The notes below the pieces were generated by a model. It was given only the letters and a program-made list of their open reading frames with translations, made no database searches and had not been told where the DNA came from. From NCBI GenBank assembly GCA_017529425.1, contig JAFXNQ010000063.1, positions 1-41,642 of the forward strand: a stretch of 41,642 bases of DNA, given 5' to 3'. The position numbers and the translations under genes were made by a program. Every line of letters begins with the position of its first letter. The stretch's first letter is position 1. This stretch comes from Bacteroidales bacterium. Its GTDB lineage: Bacteria > Bacteroidota > Bacteroidia > Bacteroidales > UBA932. Shown here piece after piece: positions 34,136-41,628 of the stretch.

Positions 34136-35760
34136 TGAGAAATAGTATCATTTACTTCGCGGCGATATTTACAGCGTTATTGCTGACCGCCTCCTGTGAT
34201 GACAGCATCAAATACGAGGTAGAACATACGCCCACGATGGGAATGAGCTTCTGGAATGCGTTCCAGCTCAATATCAACGAGGACCTGGTCAAAGATCAGG
34301 CCCTCGCCGTTAAAGAGTTGGGTTATGCCGATGCCGGATATAAGTTCATTAACATAGACGATGGCTTCCAGATGCCACGCGATGCTGATGGGAATTTTCG
34401 CTACGATCCATCATTGTTCCCCAACGGCATGAGGGCAGTAGCCGATTATATTCACTCCCTGGGCCTCAAGGCGGGCATTTATACCGATGCCGGTGACAAT
34501 ACTTGCGGCAGTGAAAACAAGTACGCCTATGGTCTTGGGACTGGTCTTTACGGCCACGAAGTGGATGACTGCAAGTTGTTTTTCGACGAGTGGGACTACG
34601 ATTTTATCAAGATTGACTTCTGCGGCGGTCAGAATGCGAAACTGGACGAGCGTGAGCAGTACACCAGAATTGCAGAGGCTATCCGTGCCTGCGATAAACA
34701 AGACATTATCTTCAATATCTGCCGCTGGCGTTTCCCCGGCACCTGGGCAGCAGACCTTGCTACATCGTGGCGCACCACTTATGACATCCGGCCATGGTTC
34801 TCCCGTGTGAAATATATAATTGATGAGAACTTGTATTTGCAGGCATATACCCGCAATGGTCATTACAATGACTGTGATATGCTGGAGATCGGCTCCAAAT
34901 GGCCCGGCAGCGACACTACCCTGAGCCACGACGAGGAACTTACCCATATGGCATACTGGTGTATTGCGTCGTCTCCCCTGATTATGGGCTGCGATATGCG
35001 CAAGGTTCCCGAATCCTCCCGCGAGGTGATGCTCAACGCCGACCTCATCGCTATGAACCAGGACAAGCTTGGCCTTGGCGCTCCCGTCGTTCAGAAAGAG
35101 GGGGAGGTCTATGTCGTAGCTAAGGATATGGAGCGTATAATGGGGCCCAAACGTGCCGTAGTGGTTATGAATCTCTCAGAAGAACCCGCCACGATCGATG
35201 TCAGTTTGGATGCGCTCGGATTCAAGGGCGATGTTAAACTCTACGACTGTTTCTCCCACAAGGATGTTGACAAGCCGGCATCCGGTATTTATACTGTCTC
35301 TCTGCAGCCTCACGCTTCGGCCGCATTTTTCGCCACCGGAAAACGTCTGGAGAAGAGCGTATATCAGGCTGAGGAGTCATATATGAATAAATTCTCAACC
35401 ATTGAGGGGGTTATATCGCCAAGTTATCTTGCAAATAACTCTGCAAGTCAGGGAATGTATGTTTCTGGTTTGGGTAACGACCCCGACAACTGGATGCAGT
35501 GGGATAATGTATACAGCCGGCGGGGCGGTAAGTATGTTGCAACAGTAAGGTATGCATCGGCAGAGGCTTCCGGATTTACGCTCAGCGTAAATGGCAATGA
35601 TGTCAAGTCTGTAGAGGGTCTTGATACCGGTTCAGCAAACGACAACTGGCAGGTAGAGAATGTTGAGATCAATCTCAAGAAAGGTCTTAACACTATCCGC
35701 CTTGGCAATGACGCTGGAGTGATGCCCAGCATCGATTACCTTAAACTTAGCAAGAAATAG
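34135..35760 (+). CDS. GH27 alpha-galactosidase-like lipoprotein, copy 2
   Basis: 541 residues, lipoprotein signal ending LTASC (Cys21). Barrel, linker and C-terminal carbohydrate-binding-like module (YQAEESYMN onward) are collinear with copy 1. Predicted catalytic residues fall at the same positions (Asp161 in FIKIDFCGG and Asp217 in RTTYDI). Two differences touch the active site: the usual Asp-Asn-Cys becomes Asp-Phe-Cys, and the start WSSWNYF becomes MSFWNAF. This copy therefore probably has a changed substrate pocket. It overlaps copy 1 by 1 bp and lies 3 bp before the peptidase C26 gene. The pair is a tandem duplication with diverged specificity. Confidence 0.86.
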   Translation: MRNSIIYFAAIFTALLLTASCDDSIKYEVEHTPTMGMSFWNAFQLNINEDLVKDQALAVKELGYADAGYKFINIDDGFQMPRDADGNFRYDPSLFPNGMRAVADYIHSLGLKAGIYTDAGDNTCGSENKYAYGLGTGLYGHEVDDCKLFFDEWDYDFIKIDFCGGQNAKLDEREQYTRIAEAIRACDKQDIIFNICRWRFPGTWAADLATSWRTTYDIRPWFSRVKYIIDENLYLQAYTRNGHYNDCDMLEIGSKWPGSDTTLSHDEELTHMAYWCIASSPLIMGCDMRKVPESSREVMLNADLIAMNQDKLGLGAPVVQKEGEVYVVAKDMERIMGPKRAVVVMNLSEEPATIDVSLDALGFKGDVKLYDCFSHKDVDKPASGIYTVSLQPHASAAFFATGKRLEKSVYQAEESYMNKFSTIEGVISPSYLANNSASQGMYVSGLGNDPDNWMQWDNVYSRRGGKYVATVRYASAEASGFTLSVNGNDVKSVEGLDTGSANDNWQVENVEINLKKGLNTIRLGNDAGVMPSIDYLKLSKK

Positions 35761-35763
35761 CTT

Positions 35764-36543
35764 GTGAAAAAAGTCGCTGCTATATTACTTTGCATAATAA
35801 TGATGTGCGGTTGCTGTGCGCATAGAGTGGCACACGGCAACCGCGCGCCAATTATTGGCATTTCTGCAGGAGGTGTCGGGCAAAGCCGGGTAAGTCAGGA
35901 TTATATTGATGCAGTATGTGCTTCCGGAGGTATTCCTGTAATCATCCCAATCCTGACAGATTCCCTTGCACTGGCGGCGATTTTGGACAAGGTGGACGGA
36001 GTTGTGATGACGGGTGGGGAAGATGTCGCCCCTGGATTCTATGGAGAATTGCCTCTCCCAGAACTGAGAGATGTCAATGCTCCGCGCGATACATTTGATC
36101 TTTTGCTGACGCGTATGTCAGCTCGGGAAGGTAAGCCTATTCTGGGTATATGTCGTGGAGTACAGGTTATCAACGTGGCATTTGGCGGCACTCTATGGCA
36201 GGATATCCCATCACAGATTCCAGAATCGACAATCCAACACAGAAGCAAAAACGACGAGGATCCATTTCACGATGTTTTCATCAGGAAGGAGAGTAGGCTT
36301 GCAACTCTCACCGTAAGTGGATCTACACGAATCAATACCTTCCATCATCAAGCGGTAAAAGATGTCGCAAAGGGGTTTGTTGTCACGGCAACAGCCCCGG
36401 ACTCTGTTATTGAAGGTATTGAATGTTTTGAAAACGGATACCGGATAATCGGGGTCCAGTTCCATCCGGAAAAGATGTTTGCATCTGGAGACGCTCGATT
36501 TCAGCCACTATTTGAGTGGCTTGTTAAAGAATCCCGCAAATAA
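35764..36543 (+). CDS. Peptidase C26 / class I glutamine amidotransferase-like lipoprotein
   Basis: 259 residues starting at GTG 35764. The start is supported by the lipoprotein signal it creates (VKKVAAILLCIIMMCGC) and the 3-bp gap after copy 2 of GH27. The body is a PuuD-like gamma-glutamyl hydrolase fold: substrate loop VMTGGEDVAPGFYGE, nucleophile Cys130 in LGICRGVQVINVAFGG, and the His-Glu pair in QFHPEK. The family cleaves gamma-glutamyl amide bonds (for example gamma-glutamyl-GABA) and is normally cytoplasmic; membrane anchoring outside the cytoplasm is unusual. It ends the five-gene block, only 2 bp before the tRNA promoter. Confidence 0.85.
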   Translation: MKKVAAILLCIIMMCGCCAHRVAHGNRAPIIGISAGGVGQSRVSQDYIDAVCASGGIPVIIPILTDSLALAAILDKVDGVVMTGGEDVAPGFYGELPLPELRDVNAPRDTFDLLLTRMSAREGKPILGICRGVQVINVAFGGTLWQDIPSQIPESTIQHRSKNDEDPFHDVFIRKESRLATLTVSGSTRINTFHHQAVKDVAKGFVVTATAPDSVIEGIECFENGYRIIGVQFHPEKMFASGDARFQPLFEWLVKESRK

Positions 36544-36545
36544 AT

Positions 36546-36576
36546 TTTGGAGGATTCAAAAATTGATATATATTTG
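36546..36576 (+). promoter_or_regulatory. Consensus Bacteroidota promoter for tRNA-Val
   Basis: TTTG at 36546-36549 (-33 element) and TATATTTG at 36569-36576 (-7 element) are separated by 19 bp, an exact match to the TTTG-N19-TAnnTTTG arrangement. The tRNA starts 17 bp below. This is the clearest promoter in the window and supports the phylum assignment. Confidence 0.8.
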
Positions 36577-36593
36577 CAACCGCTTAAGGCAAG

Positions 36594-36668
36594 GGGAGCT
36601 TAGCTCAGTTGGTTCAGAGCGTCTGCCTTACAAGCAGAGGGTCGGGGGTTCGACTCCCTCAGCTCCCA
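36594..36668 (+). tRNA. tRNA-Val (anticodon UAC)
   Basis: 75-nt cloverleaf. Acceptor stem GGGAGCT pairs with AGCTCCC (36661-36667) with discriminator A; anticodon stem TCTGC/GCAGA encloses loop CTTACAA with anticodon TAC at 36629-36631; T-arm GGGGG-TTCGACT-CCCTC has one G-U pair. CCA is not encoded, as is common in this phylum. Confidence 0.95.
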
Positions 36669-36669
36669 C

Positions 36670-36700
36670 AAAAAAACCAGGTTTTAGACCTGGTTTTTTT
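36670..36700 (+). terminator. Intrinsic terminator of tRNA-Val
   Basis: AAAAAACCAGGT and ACCTGGTTTTTTT form a perfect stem with a short TTTAG-type loop and T-run, starting 2 bp after the tRNA 3' end. Confidence 0.85.
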
Positions 36701-36705
36701 GTTAA

Positions 36706-36720
36706 GGAGCTGAGGGAGTC
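36706..36720 (-). repeat. Inverted 15-bp copy of the tRNA-Val 3' end
   Basis: GGAGCTGAGGGAGTC is the exact reverse complement of tRNA positions 36652-36666 (T-arm 3' strand plus acceptor 3' strand). The two copies flank the terminator hairpin. It could be a scar of integration or rearrangement, or a structure that sequesters the tRNA 3' end in read-through transcripts. Confidence 0.8.
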
Positions 36721-36724
36721 TTGC

Positions 36725-36787
36725 GACCCTTATATCTACCTTCCCCCCATACCCCCCTTCCGTGGGACGGGGGGCTTGTTTAGGGTC
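36725..36787. other. GC-rich nested inverted repeats
   Basis: Outer arms GACCCT (36725-36730) and AGGGTC (36782-36787) enclose CCCCCC (36752-36757) and GGGGGG (36769-36774). The right arm runs into GGGTCACCGGGAAAACCC, which could be the terminal repeat of the ISL3-type element whose transposase remnant follows. Composition is unlike its surroundings. No coding potential is seen. Confidence 0.4.
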
Positions 36788-36806
36788 ACCGGGAAAACCC
36801 TGTGTT

Positions 36807-36968
36807 TCAAGCATAGATTTTCTGTAATCTAAAGAGGAAGAAGTGAATATCTGATACTCCTCTCAGGGAGGATCTGAATGCTTTGACTTTAGCGTTGAAT
36901 GATTCGGCATTGGCATTGGTTGAGAGTTGGTTGAAGTAATTCAGCACCTCGTCATACCCGGCCTCCTG
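36807..36968 (-). pseudogene. Truncated ISL3-family transposase (C-terminal remnant)
   Basis: The minus strand encodes about 53 codons ending at a TGA (36807-36809). The reading DEVLNYFNQLSTNANAESF, then NAKVKAFRSSLRGVSDIHFF and LFRLQKIYA, matches the conserved C-terminus of ISL3-family (DDE_Tnp_ISL3) transposases common in Bacteroidota, including the last catalytic-region signature around NAESFNAK. No start codon or upstream transposase sequence remains; the frame is lost beyond about 36968. It is a dead fragment downstream of a tRNA gene. From 36969 to 37099 nothing else could be recognised. Confidence 0.75.
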
Positions 36969-37099
36969 CAAATATAATCATACAAATATCTCCTGCATAC
37001 GATGATACCAATCTCATGAAAGGAGCAAAACTTCGTTAGCACCTTATGGCGCATTCCGTTCTCACACTTTAATCAGTATGAGATCTTTCGGTAGAGATA

Positions 37100-38185
37100 C
37101 TACAGGGAGAGTTTCAGGCGGAAGCCGCGGGAAGTGGGCTCTTCTGTTATGCCTTTGCAAAGCGATTGCAAATCTTCACGGAGCTCAGAGGTTATGTCCG
37201 GCTCCAGAAGAGGTGAGTGGTCCAGGCCCTCTACCATGAAGTCAAGAGTGGTTTCATCGGACAGTTCACTGTGCGTAACCCGTATGGTCAGCGGTTTGTC
37301 TTCCGCAAGTAAATACGGCATCAGCAGCTGACACAGTTTCTGTATCATTTTCGATACCTCAGGAATATCATACTTGATGCAGAACTGTTGGATGCGGGTC
37401 GACATGTCAAGGAAATCGAAATCAAGGCTGTCTATCTCGAATACCTCCTTGCGTATGCGCTGCACAAAAGCCTTGGTCGCGCTGTGACGGGGATTCTCAA
37501 ACACCTGCTTTGCGGGGCCGTCTTCATAAATTATCCCCTCATTCATAAAGAAGATGCGGGTGCTTACGTCACGGGCAAACTTCATCTCATGGGTGACGAT
37601 AAGCATAGTCATACCTTCTTTGGCCAGCTTGCGGATAACGCTTAGAACTTCTCCTACCATAGTGGGATCCAGAGCAGATGTAGGCTCGTCAAAAAGTATA
37701 ACCTCGGGTTTCATGGCCAGACAGCGGGCAATGGCCACACGCTGCTTCTGTCCACCAGAAAGGGTAGAAGGATAAACATCGGCCTTTTCAGCAAGGCCCA
37801 CTTTACGAAGCAGGGAAAGACCACTCTTGCGGGCTTGCTCCAGCGGCTCCTTCTTTATCTTACAGGGGGCGTACATCACGTTCTCCAGCACAGTCATGTG
37901 GTCGAACAGGTTAAAATTCTGGAACACCATTCCAACTTTCTGACGCATCTTGTGTACCGGATATCCTTTGGCAAGGATGTTCTCCCCGTCAATATAGATG
38001 CTTCCGCTTGTAGGAGGGTCCAACAGATTGATTGACCTCAGAAAGGTGCTTTTGCCAGTTCCGGAAGGTCCTATGATGCTTATCACCTCTCCCTGCTCAA
38101 TTTCGCAGTTAATATCCTTGAGGACACGGAAGATGCTGCCGTCAGGGTCGATATAACTTTTAGTGAGATGGGAGACTTTTATCAT
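37100..38185 (-). CDS. Amino-acid ABC transporter ATPase with C-terminal extension
   Basis: 361 residues. The first 245 are a GlnQ-type polar amino-acid importer ATPase: Walker A GPSGTGKST (39-47), Q-loop in VFQNFNLF, signature LSGGQKQR, Walker B VILFDEPTSALD and H-loop VTHEM. GlnQ-type ATPases normally end near residue 240-255, but here about 115 further residues follow (from EVFEIDSLDFDFLD to the end). That tail has the rhythm of a degenerate RsbW/HATPase-like domain (RIQQFCIKYDIPEVSKM, then LTIRVTHSE, LDFMVEGLDHSPLLEP and GFRLKLSL) but lacks its ATP-binding residues. It overlaps the binding-protein/permease gene by 4 bp, so the two are translationally coupled. Confidence 0.88.
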   Translation of the reverse strand: MIKVSHLTKSYIDPDGSIFRVLKDINCEIEQGEVISIIGPSGTGKSTFLRSINLLDPPTSGSIYIDGENILAKGYPVHKMRQKVGMVFQNFNLFDHMTVLENVMYAPCKIKKEPLEQARKSGLSLLRKVGLAEKADVYPSTLSGGQKQRVAIARCLAMKPEVILFDEPTSALDPTMVGEVLSVIRKLAKEGMTMLIVTHEMKFARDVSTRIFFMNEGIIYEDGPAKQVFENPRHSATKAFVQRIRKEVFEIDSLDFDFLDMSTRIQQFCIKYDIPEVSKMIQKLCQLLMPYLLAEDKPLTIRVTHSELSDETTLDFMVEGLDHSPLLEPDITSELREDLQSLCKGITEEPTSRGFRLKLSL

Positions 38186-39651
38186 AGCACCTTATTCTTG
38201 GGGGTTGCAAGGTTAATCAGCAGTTGAATGAGCCATACGAGCAGGAAATAAATCAACGTAACCACAAGCAGTGGGATGATCGCGTCGAATGTGCGGCTGC
38301 GGATGATGTCACCCGCACGTGTGAGATCGTGTATAGCTATGTATCCCACGATGGAGGTGCCTTTAAGTAGCGACACACAGAGACCCTTGTAGAGCGGGAG
38401 ACCACGCCTGAGGGCTTGTGGCATTACTATATGGAAGAAAGTCTGAATGCGGGTAAAGCCTAGCGCAAGTCCGGCCTCTGTCTGCCCGCGGGGAATTGCA
38501 TCCAGGCTTGAGGCATAGATGCCGCTGACCGATGATGCAAAAAAGAGCGCAAAGGTTATCACAGCAACAAAATCTGTTGAGACATGGCTGTTTGCGAACA
38601 CCACGTAGAACATGATCAGTAGCAACACCAGTTCCGGGATACCGGCCATGAATCCGTTGAATATGCTTGCGCAGGAGCGAAGCCAGTTGCGACGGCTACG
38701 GCTCATTGCATAGATGCCAATACCGAGCAGTGAGCCCAGCAGGATTGACAGCAGGCTTATCTTAAGCGTTTTCCAAAGGCCGTTTGTAATATATTTCCAG
38801 CGATCCTCAACAATTAAGTTCTTACGAATGCCATTTTTTACTCTGGCAATAATGTTGACGGAGGCGGATTGTGCGTCCCGGTCCAACACAAAATAAGCAG
38901 GGTGGTAACTGTGATATGGTTCGGAGAAAAGACATTTTTCCTCTCTCTCCGGCGTAACAAAGATGCATCCGCACAGAATATCGGCCTGTCCGCTTTGGAC
39001 GGCCATTATACTGCTCGCGGCGTCATAGTGCTTTATTTCCAGCGGGCGGTGCAATTCTTTTCCCAACTCCCTGAGAATATCTATCTCTATGCCATACCAC
39101 TCTTTGTCTATCTGGAATGCTATGGGTGCCGAGTCGCTGCCGGCAGCCACGCGGATTGGTTTACCTGAGGTCTCGTTTGGGATGTGAGTGTAGGAGGTCT
39201 CCTCCGCATACCGGTCGGTAAGCCAGAAATCTTTCAAGCGCTGCATCGTGCCGTCTTCTGTCATTCGCCGCTGGATATCGTTGATCTCCTTTACAAATTC
39301 ATGTTCATCTTTACGAAGCAGGAAGGCAGTTGGGAATGACTGCTCTCCGATATGGCATATTTTGATGCCATTTTCTTTCCTGACGGCCGCGTTATATATG
39401 ACTTCATCGTGTACTATGACATCAATTTTGTCGTTCAACAGCGCCTGCAGCAGGTCGCTTTCTGAGTTGTAAAGCAGGAGAGAGATGTCATCCCGCGCAG
39501 ACAATTCGATGTCATAGACGCTTCCTGACACTGTGGCCACCCTCAGCCCGGCAAGATCGGACTCACTTTGGATATCAATAGTCTTCACCTGTTTCCCGCT
39601 ACAGGAAACCAGTGCCAGAATTAGAGTAACCAGAAAAAAGAGGCGCTTCAT
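38182..39651 (-). CDS. Amino-acid ABC importer: rearranged binding protein fused to permease
   Basis: 489 residues. A lipoprotein-like signal (MKRLFFLVTLILALVSCSG, Cys17) is followed by an SBP_bac_3 substrate-binding module whose lobes are in reverse order. Residues about 27-155 match lobe 2 of GlnH-like proteins (DLAGLRVATVSGS, ALLNDKIDVIVHDEV, then MTEDGTMQRLKDFW); residues about 168-270 match lobe 1 (IRVAAGSDSAPIAF, VQSGQADILCGCIFVTPERE, FSEPYHSYHPAYFVL). A BPD_transp_1 permease (about 285-485, at least five helices) follows, with the coupling EAA-type loop AGLALGFTRIQTFFHIVMPQ. With the adjacent ATPase this gives a complete importer from two genes. Substrate is probably a polar amino acid. 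A -7 box lies 21 bp upstream. Confidence 0.87.
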   Translation of the reverse strand: MKRLFFLVTLILALVSCSGKQVKTIDIQSESDLAGLRVATVSGSVYDIELSARDDISLLLYNSESDLLQALLNDKIDVIVHDEVIYNAAVRKENGIKICHIGEQSFPTAFLLRKDEHEFVKEINDIQRRMTEDGTMQRLKDFWLTDRYAEETSYTHIPNETSGKPIRVAAGSDSAPIAFQIDKEWYGIEIDILRELGKELHRPLEIKHYDAASSIMAVQSGQADILCGCIFVTPEREEKCLFSEPYHSYHPAYFVLDRDAQSASVNIIARVKNGIRKNLIVEDRWKYITNGLWKTLKISLLSILLGSLLGIGIYAMSRSRRNWLRSCASIFNGFMAGIPELVLLLIMFYVVFANSHVSTDFVAVITFALFFASSVSGIYASSLDAIPRGQTEAGLALGFTRIQTFFHIVMPQALRRGLPLYKGLCVSLLKGTSIVGYIAIHDLTRAGDIIRSRTFDAIIPLLVVTLIYFLLVWLIQLLINLATPKNKVL

Positions 39652-39671
39652 AACTTAAATGATTTGGCGCG

Positions 39672-39679
39672 CAAATTTA
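39672..39679 (-). promoter_or_regulatory. -7 box (TAAATTTG) for the ABC importer operon
   Basis: Minus strand TAAATTTG fits TAnnTTTG, 20 bp before the ATG of the binding-protein/permease gene and after the M28 peptidase stop, so the importer can be transcribed independently. Confidence 0.5.
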
Positions 39680-39696
39680 ATCAATATGACGGATTT

Positions 39697-41271
39697 TTAC
39701 TCTGAAAAGTTTGCATTGGATAGTGAAACCGCTACAGAGAAGATGAGATTGACATTAGCGAGGGTGCCGGCCAGGTCCCAGTCGTCGCGATATTCGTCGC
39801 AGGGCTTGTGATACCAGCTTGTCATCGGGTATTTGTTCGGGCGGGACGCCTCCACCGGATGCAGGCCGTTCTCTATCACAACCGAACGGACGCCTTTCTT
39901 TACAAAGTTGTAATGGTCCGATCGGAAAAACCATCCGTCTGAATTGTCATCGTCAAAAAATATGTAGCGGCCCTGTGCTGCTGCAGCGGCAATGTAATAA
40001 TTGTCCAGGTCGCTGGCCCCGCCTCCAAGAATAGTTACGTCTTCTGTGAGCTCCGCCGGCCCGATGCTCTCGAAATTGAGGCAGGCAGATGTATTCTCCA
40101 TCGGTATGAGCGGATGTGCACAATAATAATCTGAGCCGAACAGGCCGCTCTCTTCAGAAGAGAGAAACAAGAAGAGTACCGAGCGGCGCGGAGGGCAGGG
40201 GAGCTCGCAGAACTTCCTGGCTGCAAGCAGCACGCCGGCCATGCCGGAGCCGTTATCCCCGGCTCCGTTGTAAATGTTGTCACCCGTTTCGTCGGCAGGG
40301 CCAAAACCAAGATGGTCCCAGTGGGCACTTAGCACGACCACTTCATCCGGGAATTCTTTGCCACGAATCATGCCACCGACATTGCTGGTCTTATGAATTT
40401 CATAGCTGACATTCATCTTTATATCACTCTTAGCCTTGATGGGGAAGCTCTTGAAACCGGGCAATTTTGCGGCTTCCAACGATTCATCCAAGTCCATTCC
40501 GGCTGCAGCGAAAATCTTCCTTGCACCATCTTCATGCAGCCAGCCTTTAATGGCAAGTTCATCCATATTGCGCGTCGCGGGGTCAAACAGAGCAAGATTT
40601 CCCTCTTCATGACCGTTAACACACACCTCCCAGCCATAGCTGGCCGCAGCGGCATTGTGCAGTACAAGGCAACCGGCAGCACCCTGGCGGCGTGCCTCCT
40701 CAAATTTATAGAGCCAGCGGCCATAGTATGTCATGTTACGTCCGCGGAACAGGGAGTTATTGTAAAAGCCGGGGTCGTTCACCATTGCGATAACAATCTT
40801 GCCTTTGACATCTATACCGTTGTAATCGTTCCAGCCGTATTCCGGTGCATTGATTCCGAATCCGCAGAATACGAATTCTGCCTTGGGCAGCTCAACTCGG
40901 TCCGTCGCGCGAGCTGTCCACACCATCAGGTCATCCGGAGATTGCAGCACCGCCTTCTTTCTTCCTTTTACCGGAATCCGGTCGTTCTGGAGTTTAGCTG
41001 TTACAGCAATCATCTCAAAAGGCTGGTACCAGCTCCCGTCAAATGCGGGTTCCAGCCCCATCGCCTCCATCTGTGCGGCAAGATAACTGATGGTCATATC
41101 TTCATATTCCGTCATCGGCTTCCGCCCGCCAAACTCGTCCGACCCCAGCGTCTTTACCCACTCACGGAACATCTGTTCGTCATTTTCACTCGCCACCTGT
41201 GTGGGCTGTGCATTTGCTGCAAAACTGAGTAGCGCCGCTGCAATCAAGGTTATAATAGGTTGTATCTTCAT
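39697..41271 (-). CDS. Exported M28-family metallo-aminopeptidase
   Basis: 524 residues with a Sec signal peptide (MKIQPIITLIAAALLSFAANAQ). The N-terminal part is interrupted by a PA-like insert (about 130-260, with GKIVIAMVNDPGF and EARRQGAAGCLVLHN). The catalytic M28 domain shows the zinc ligands in order: SAHWDHLGF, GAGDNGSGMAG, SSEESGLFGSDYY, NFESIG and SDHYNFVKKGV. Such enzymes trim N-terminal residues from peptides in the periplasm or outside the cell. It lies upstream of the amino-acid importer on the same strand, 45 bp away, so released amino acids may be taken up by its neighbour (inference). Confidence 0.92.
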   Translation of the reverse strand: MKIQPIITLIAAALLSFAANAQPTQVASENDEQMFREWVKTLGSDEFGGRKPMTEYEDMTISYLAAQMEAMGLEPAFDGSWYQPFEMIAVTAKLQNDRIPVKGRKKAVLQSPDDLMVWTARATDRVELPKAEFVFCGFGINAPEYGWNDYNGIDVKGKIVIAMVNDPGFYNNSLFRGRNMTYYGRWLYKFEEARRQGAAGCLVLHNAAAASYGWEVCVNGHEEGNLALFDPATRNMDELAIKGWLHEDGARKIFAAAGMDLDESLEAAKLPGFKSFPIKAKSDIKMNVSYEIHKTSNVGGMIRGKEFPDEVVVLSAHWDHLGFGPADETGDNIYNGAGDNGSGMAGVLLAARKFCELPCPPRRSVLFLFLSSEESGLFGSDYYCAHPLIPMENTSACLNFESIGPAELTEDVTILGGGASDLDNYYIAAAAAQGRYIFFDDDNSDGWFFRSDHYNFVKKGVRSVVIENGLHPVEASRPNKYPMTSWYHKPCDEYRDDWDLAGTLANVNLIFSVAVSLSNANFSE

Positions 41272-41391
41272 ATTACCGTTTGTTATTCCGTGAAGATACG
41301 AATTTATTCTATTCTTATTCCTTGTGGTTGTTACATACTTTATTTAGAGGTAGCCTGATTTCCGTTTTTAAAAACAGAAATAAAAATGCTA

Positions 41392-41399
41392 TATTTGCA
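41392..41399 (+). promoter_or_regulatory. -7 box (TATATTTG) upstream of a short ORF
   Basis: TATATTTG matches TAnnTTTG. Its -33 partner is only T-rich. It points at the 3' edge of the window, so it may serve the 56-codon ORF, a non-coding RNA or a gene beyond the edge. Confidence 0.45.
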
Positions 41400-41441
41400 A
41401 ATGCCGGATGCGGATAATTATCCGTCCGACAGACATATTAG

Positions 41442-41612
41442 ATGAAAGTGTTTCGCTTTTATCCCTGGAGAGAAATCTGGACAATTTCTAAACGCAAGGG
41501 ATCGAACATCTTCATCGCCGTAGTTGGTGTACCGTGCTTATTGCATAGTCTCCATACGGTGTGGAGCCATGTTTATTTGCGTTTGGGCAGTCCAGAGCCC
41601 CTCTCCAGATAA
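41442..41612 (+). CDS. Possible 56-residue ORF, unrecognised
   Basis: ATG at 41442 opens a 56-codon frame beginning MKVFRFYPWREIWTISKRKG and ending SPEPLSR, with a short hydrophobic stretch (NIFIAVVGVPCLL) in the middle. It starts 43 bp below the TATATTTG box. Length, lack of homology signal and the inverted repeats that cover its end make coding doubtful; a structured leader RNA is an equal alternative. Confidence 0.25.
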   Translation: MKVFRFYPWREIWTISKRKGSNIFIAVVGVPCLLHSLHTVWSHVYLRLGSPEPLSR

Positions 41613-41628
41613 ACGAATCGCTCCACAC
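41550..41628 (+). other. Competing inverted repeats near the window end
   Basis: GTGTGGAGC (41559-41567) is perfectly complementary to GCTCCACAC (41620-41628), which is followed by TTTTGTTTT. The same TGGAG (41562-41566) can instead pair with CTCCA at 41550-41554. Two mutually exclusive hairpins, one next to a T-rich run, resemble a terminator/antiterminator pair; no named riboswitch is recognised. Confidence 0.35.

Noticed and set aside
36652-36720. tRNA end plus downstream copy as an integrase att pair bounding an island
   Set aside because: The copy is inverted and only 40 bp away, with no integrase gene; attachment sites would be direct repeats flanking cargo.
36479-36832. 117-codon frame running through the tRNA-Val gene
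   Set aside because: It translates the tRNA, its terminator and the end of the C26 gene; not a real protein.
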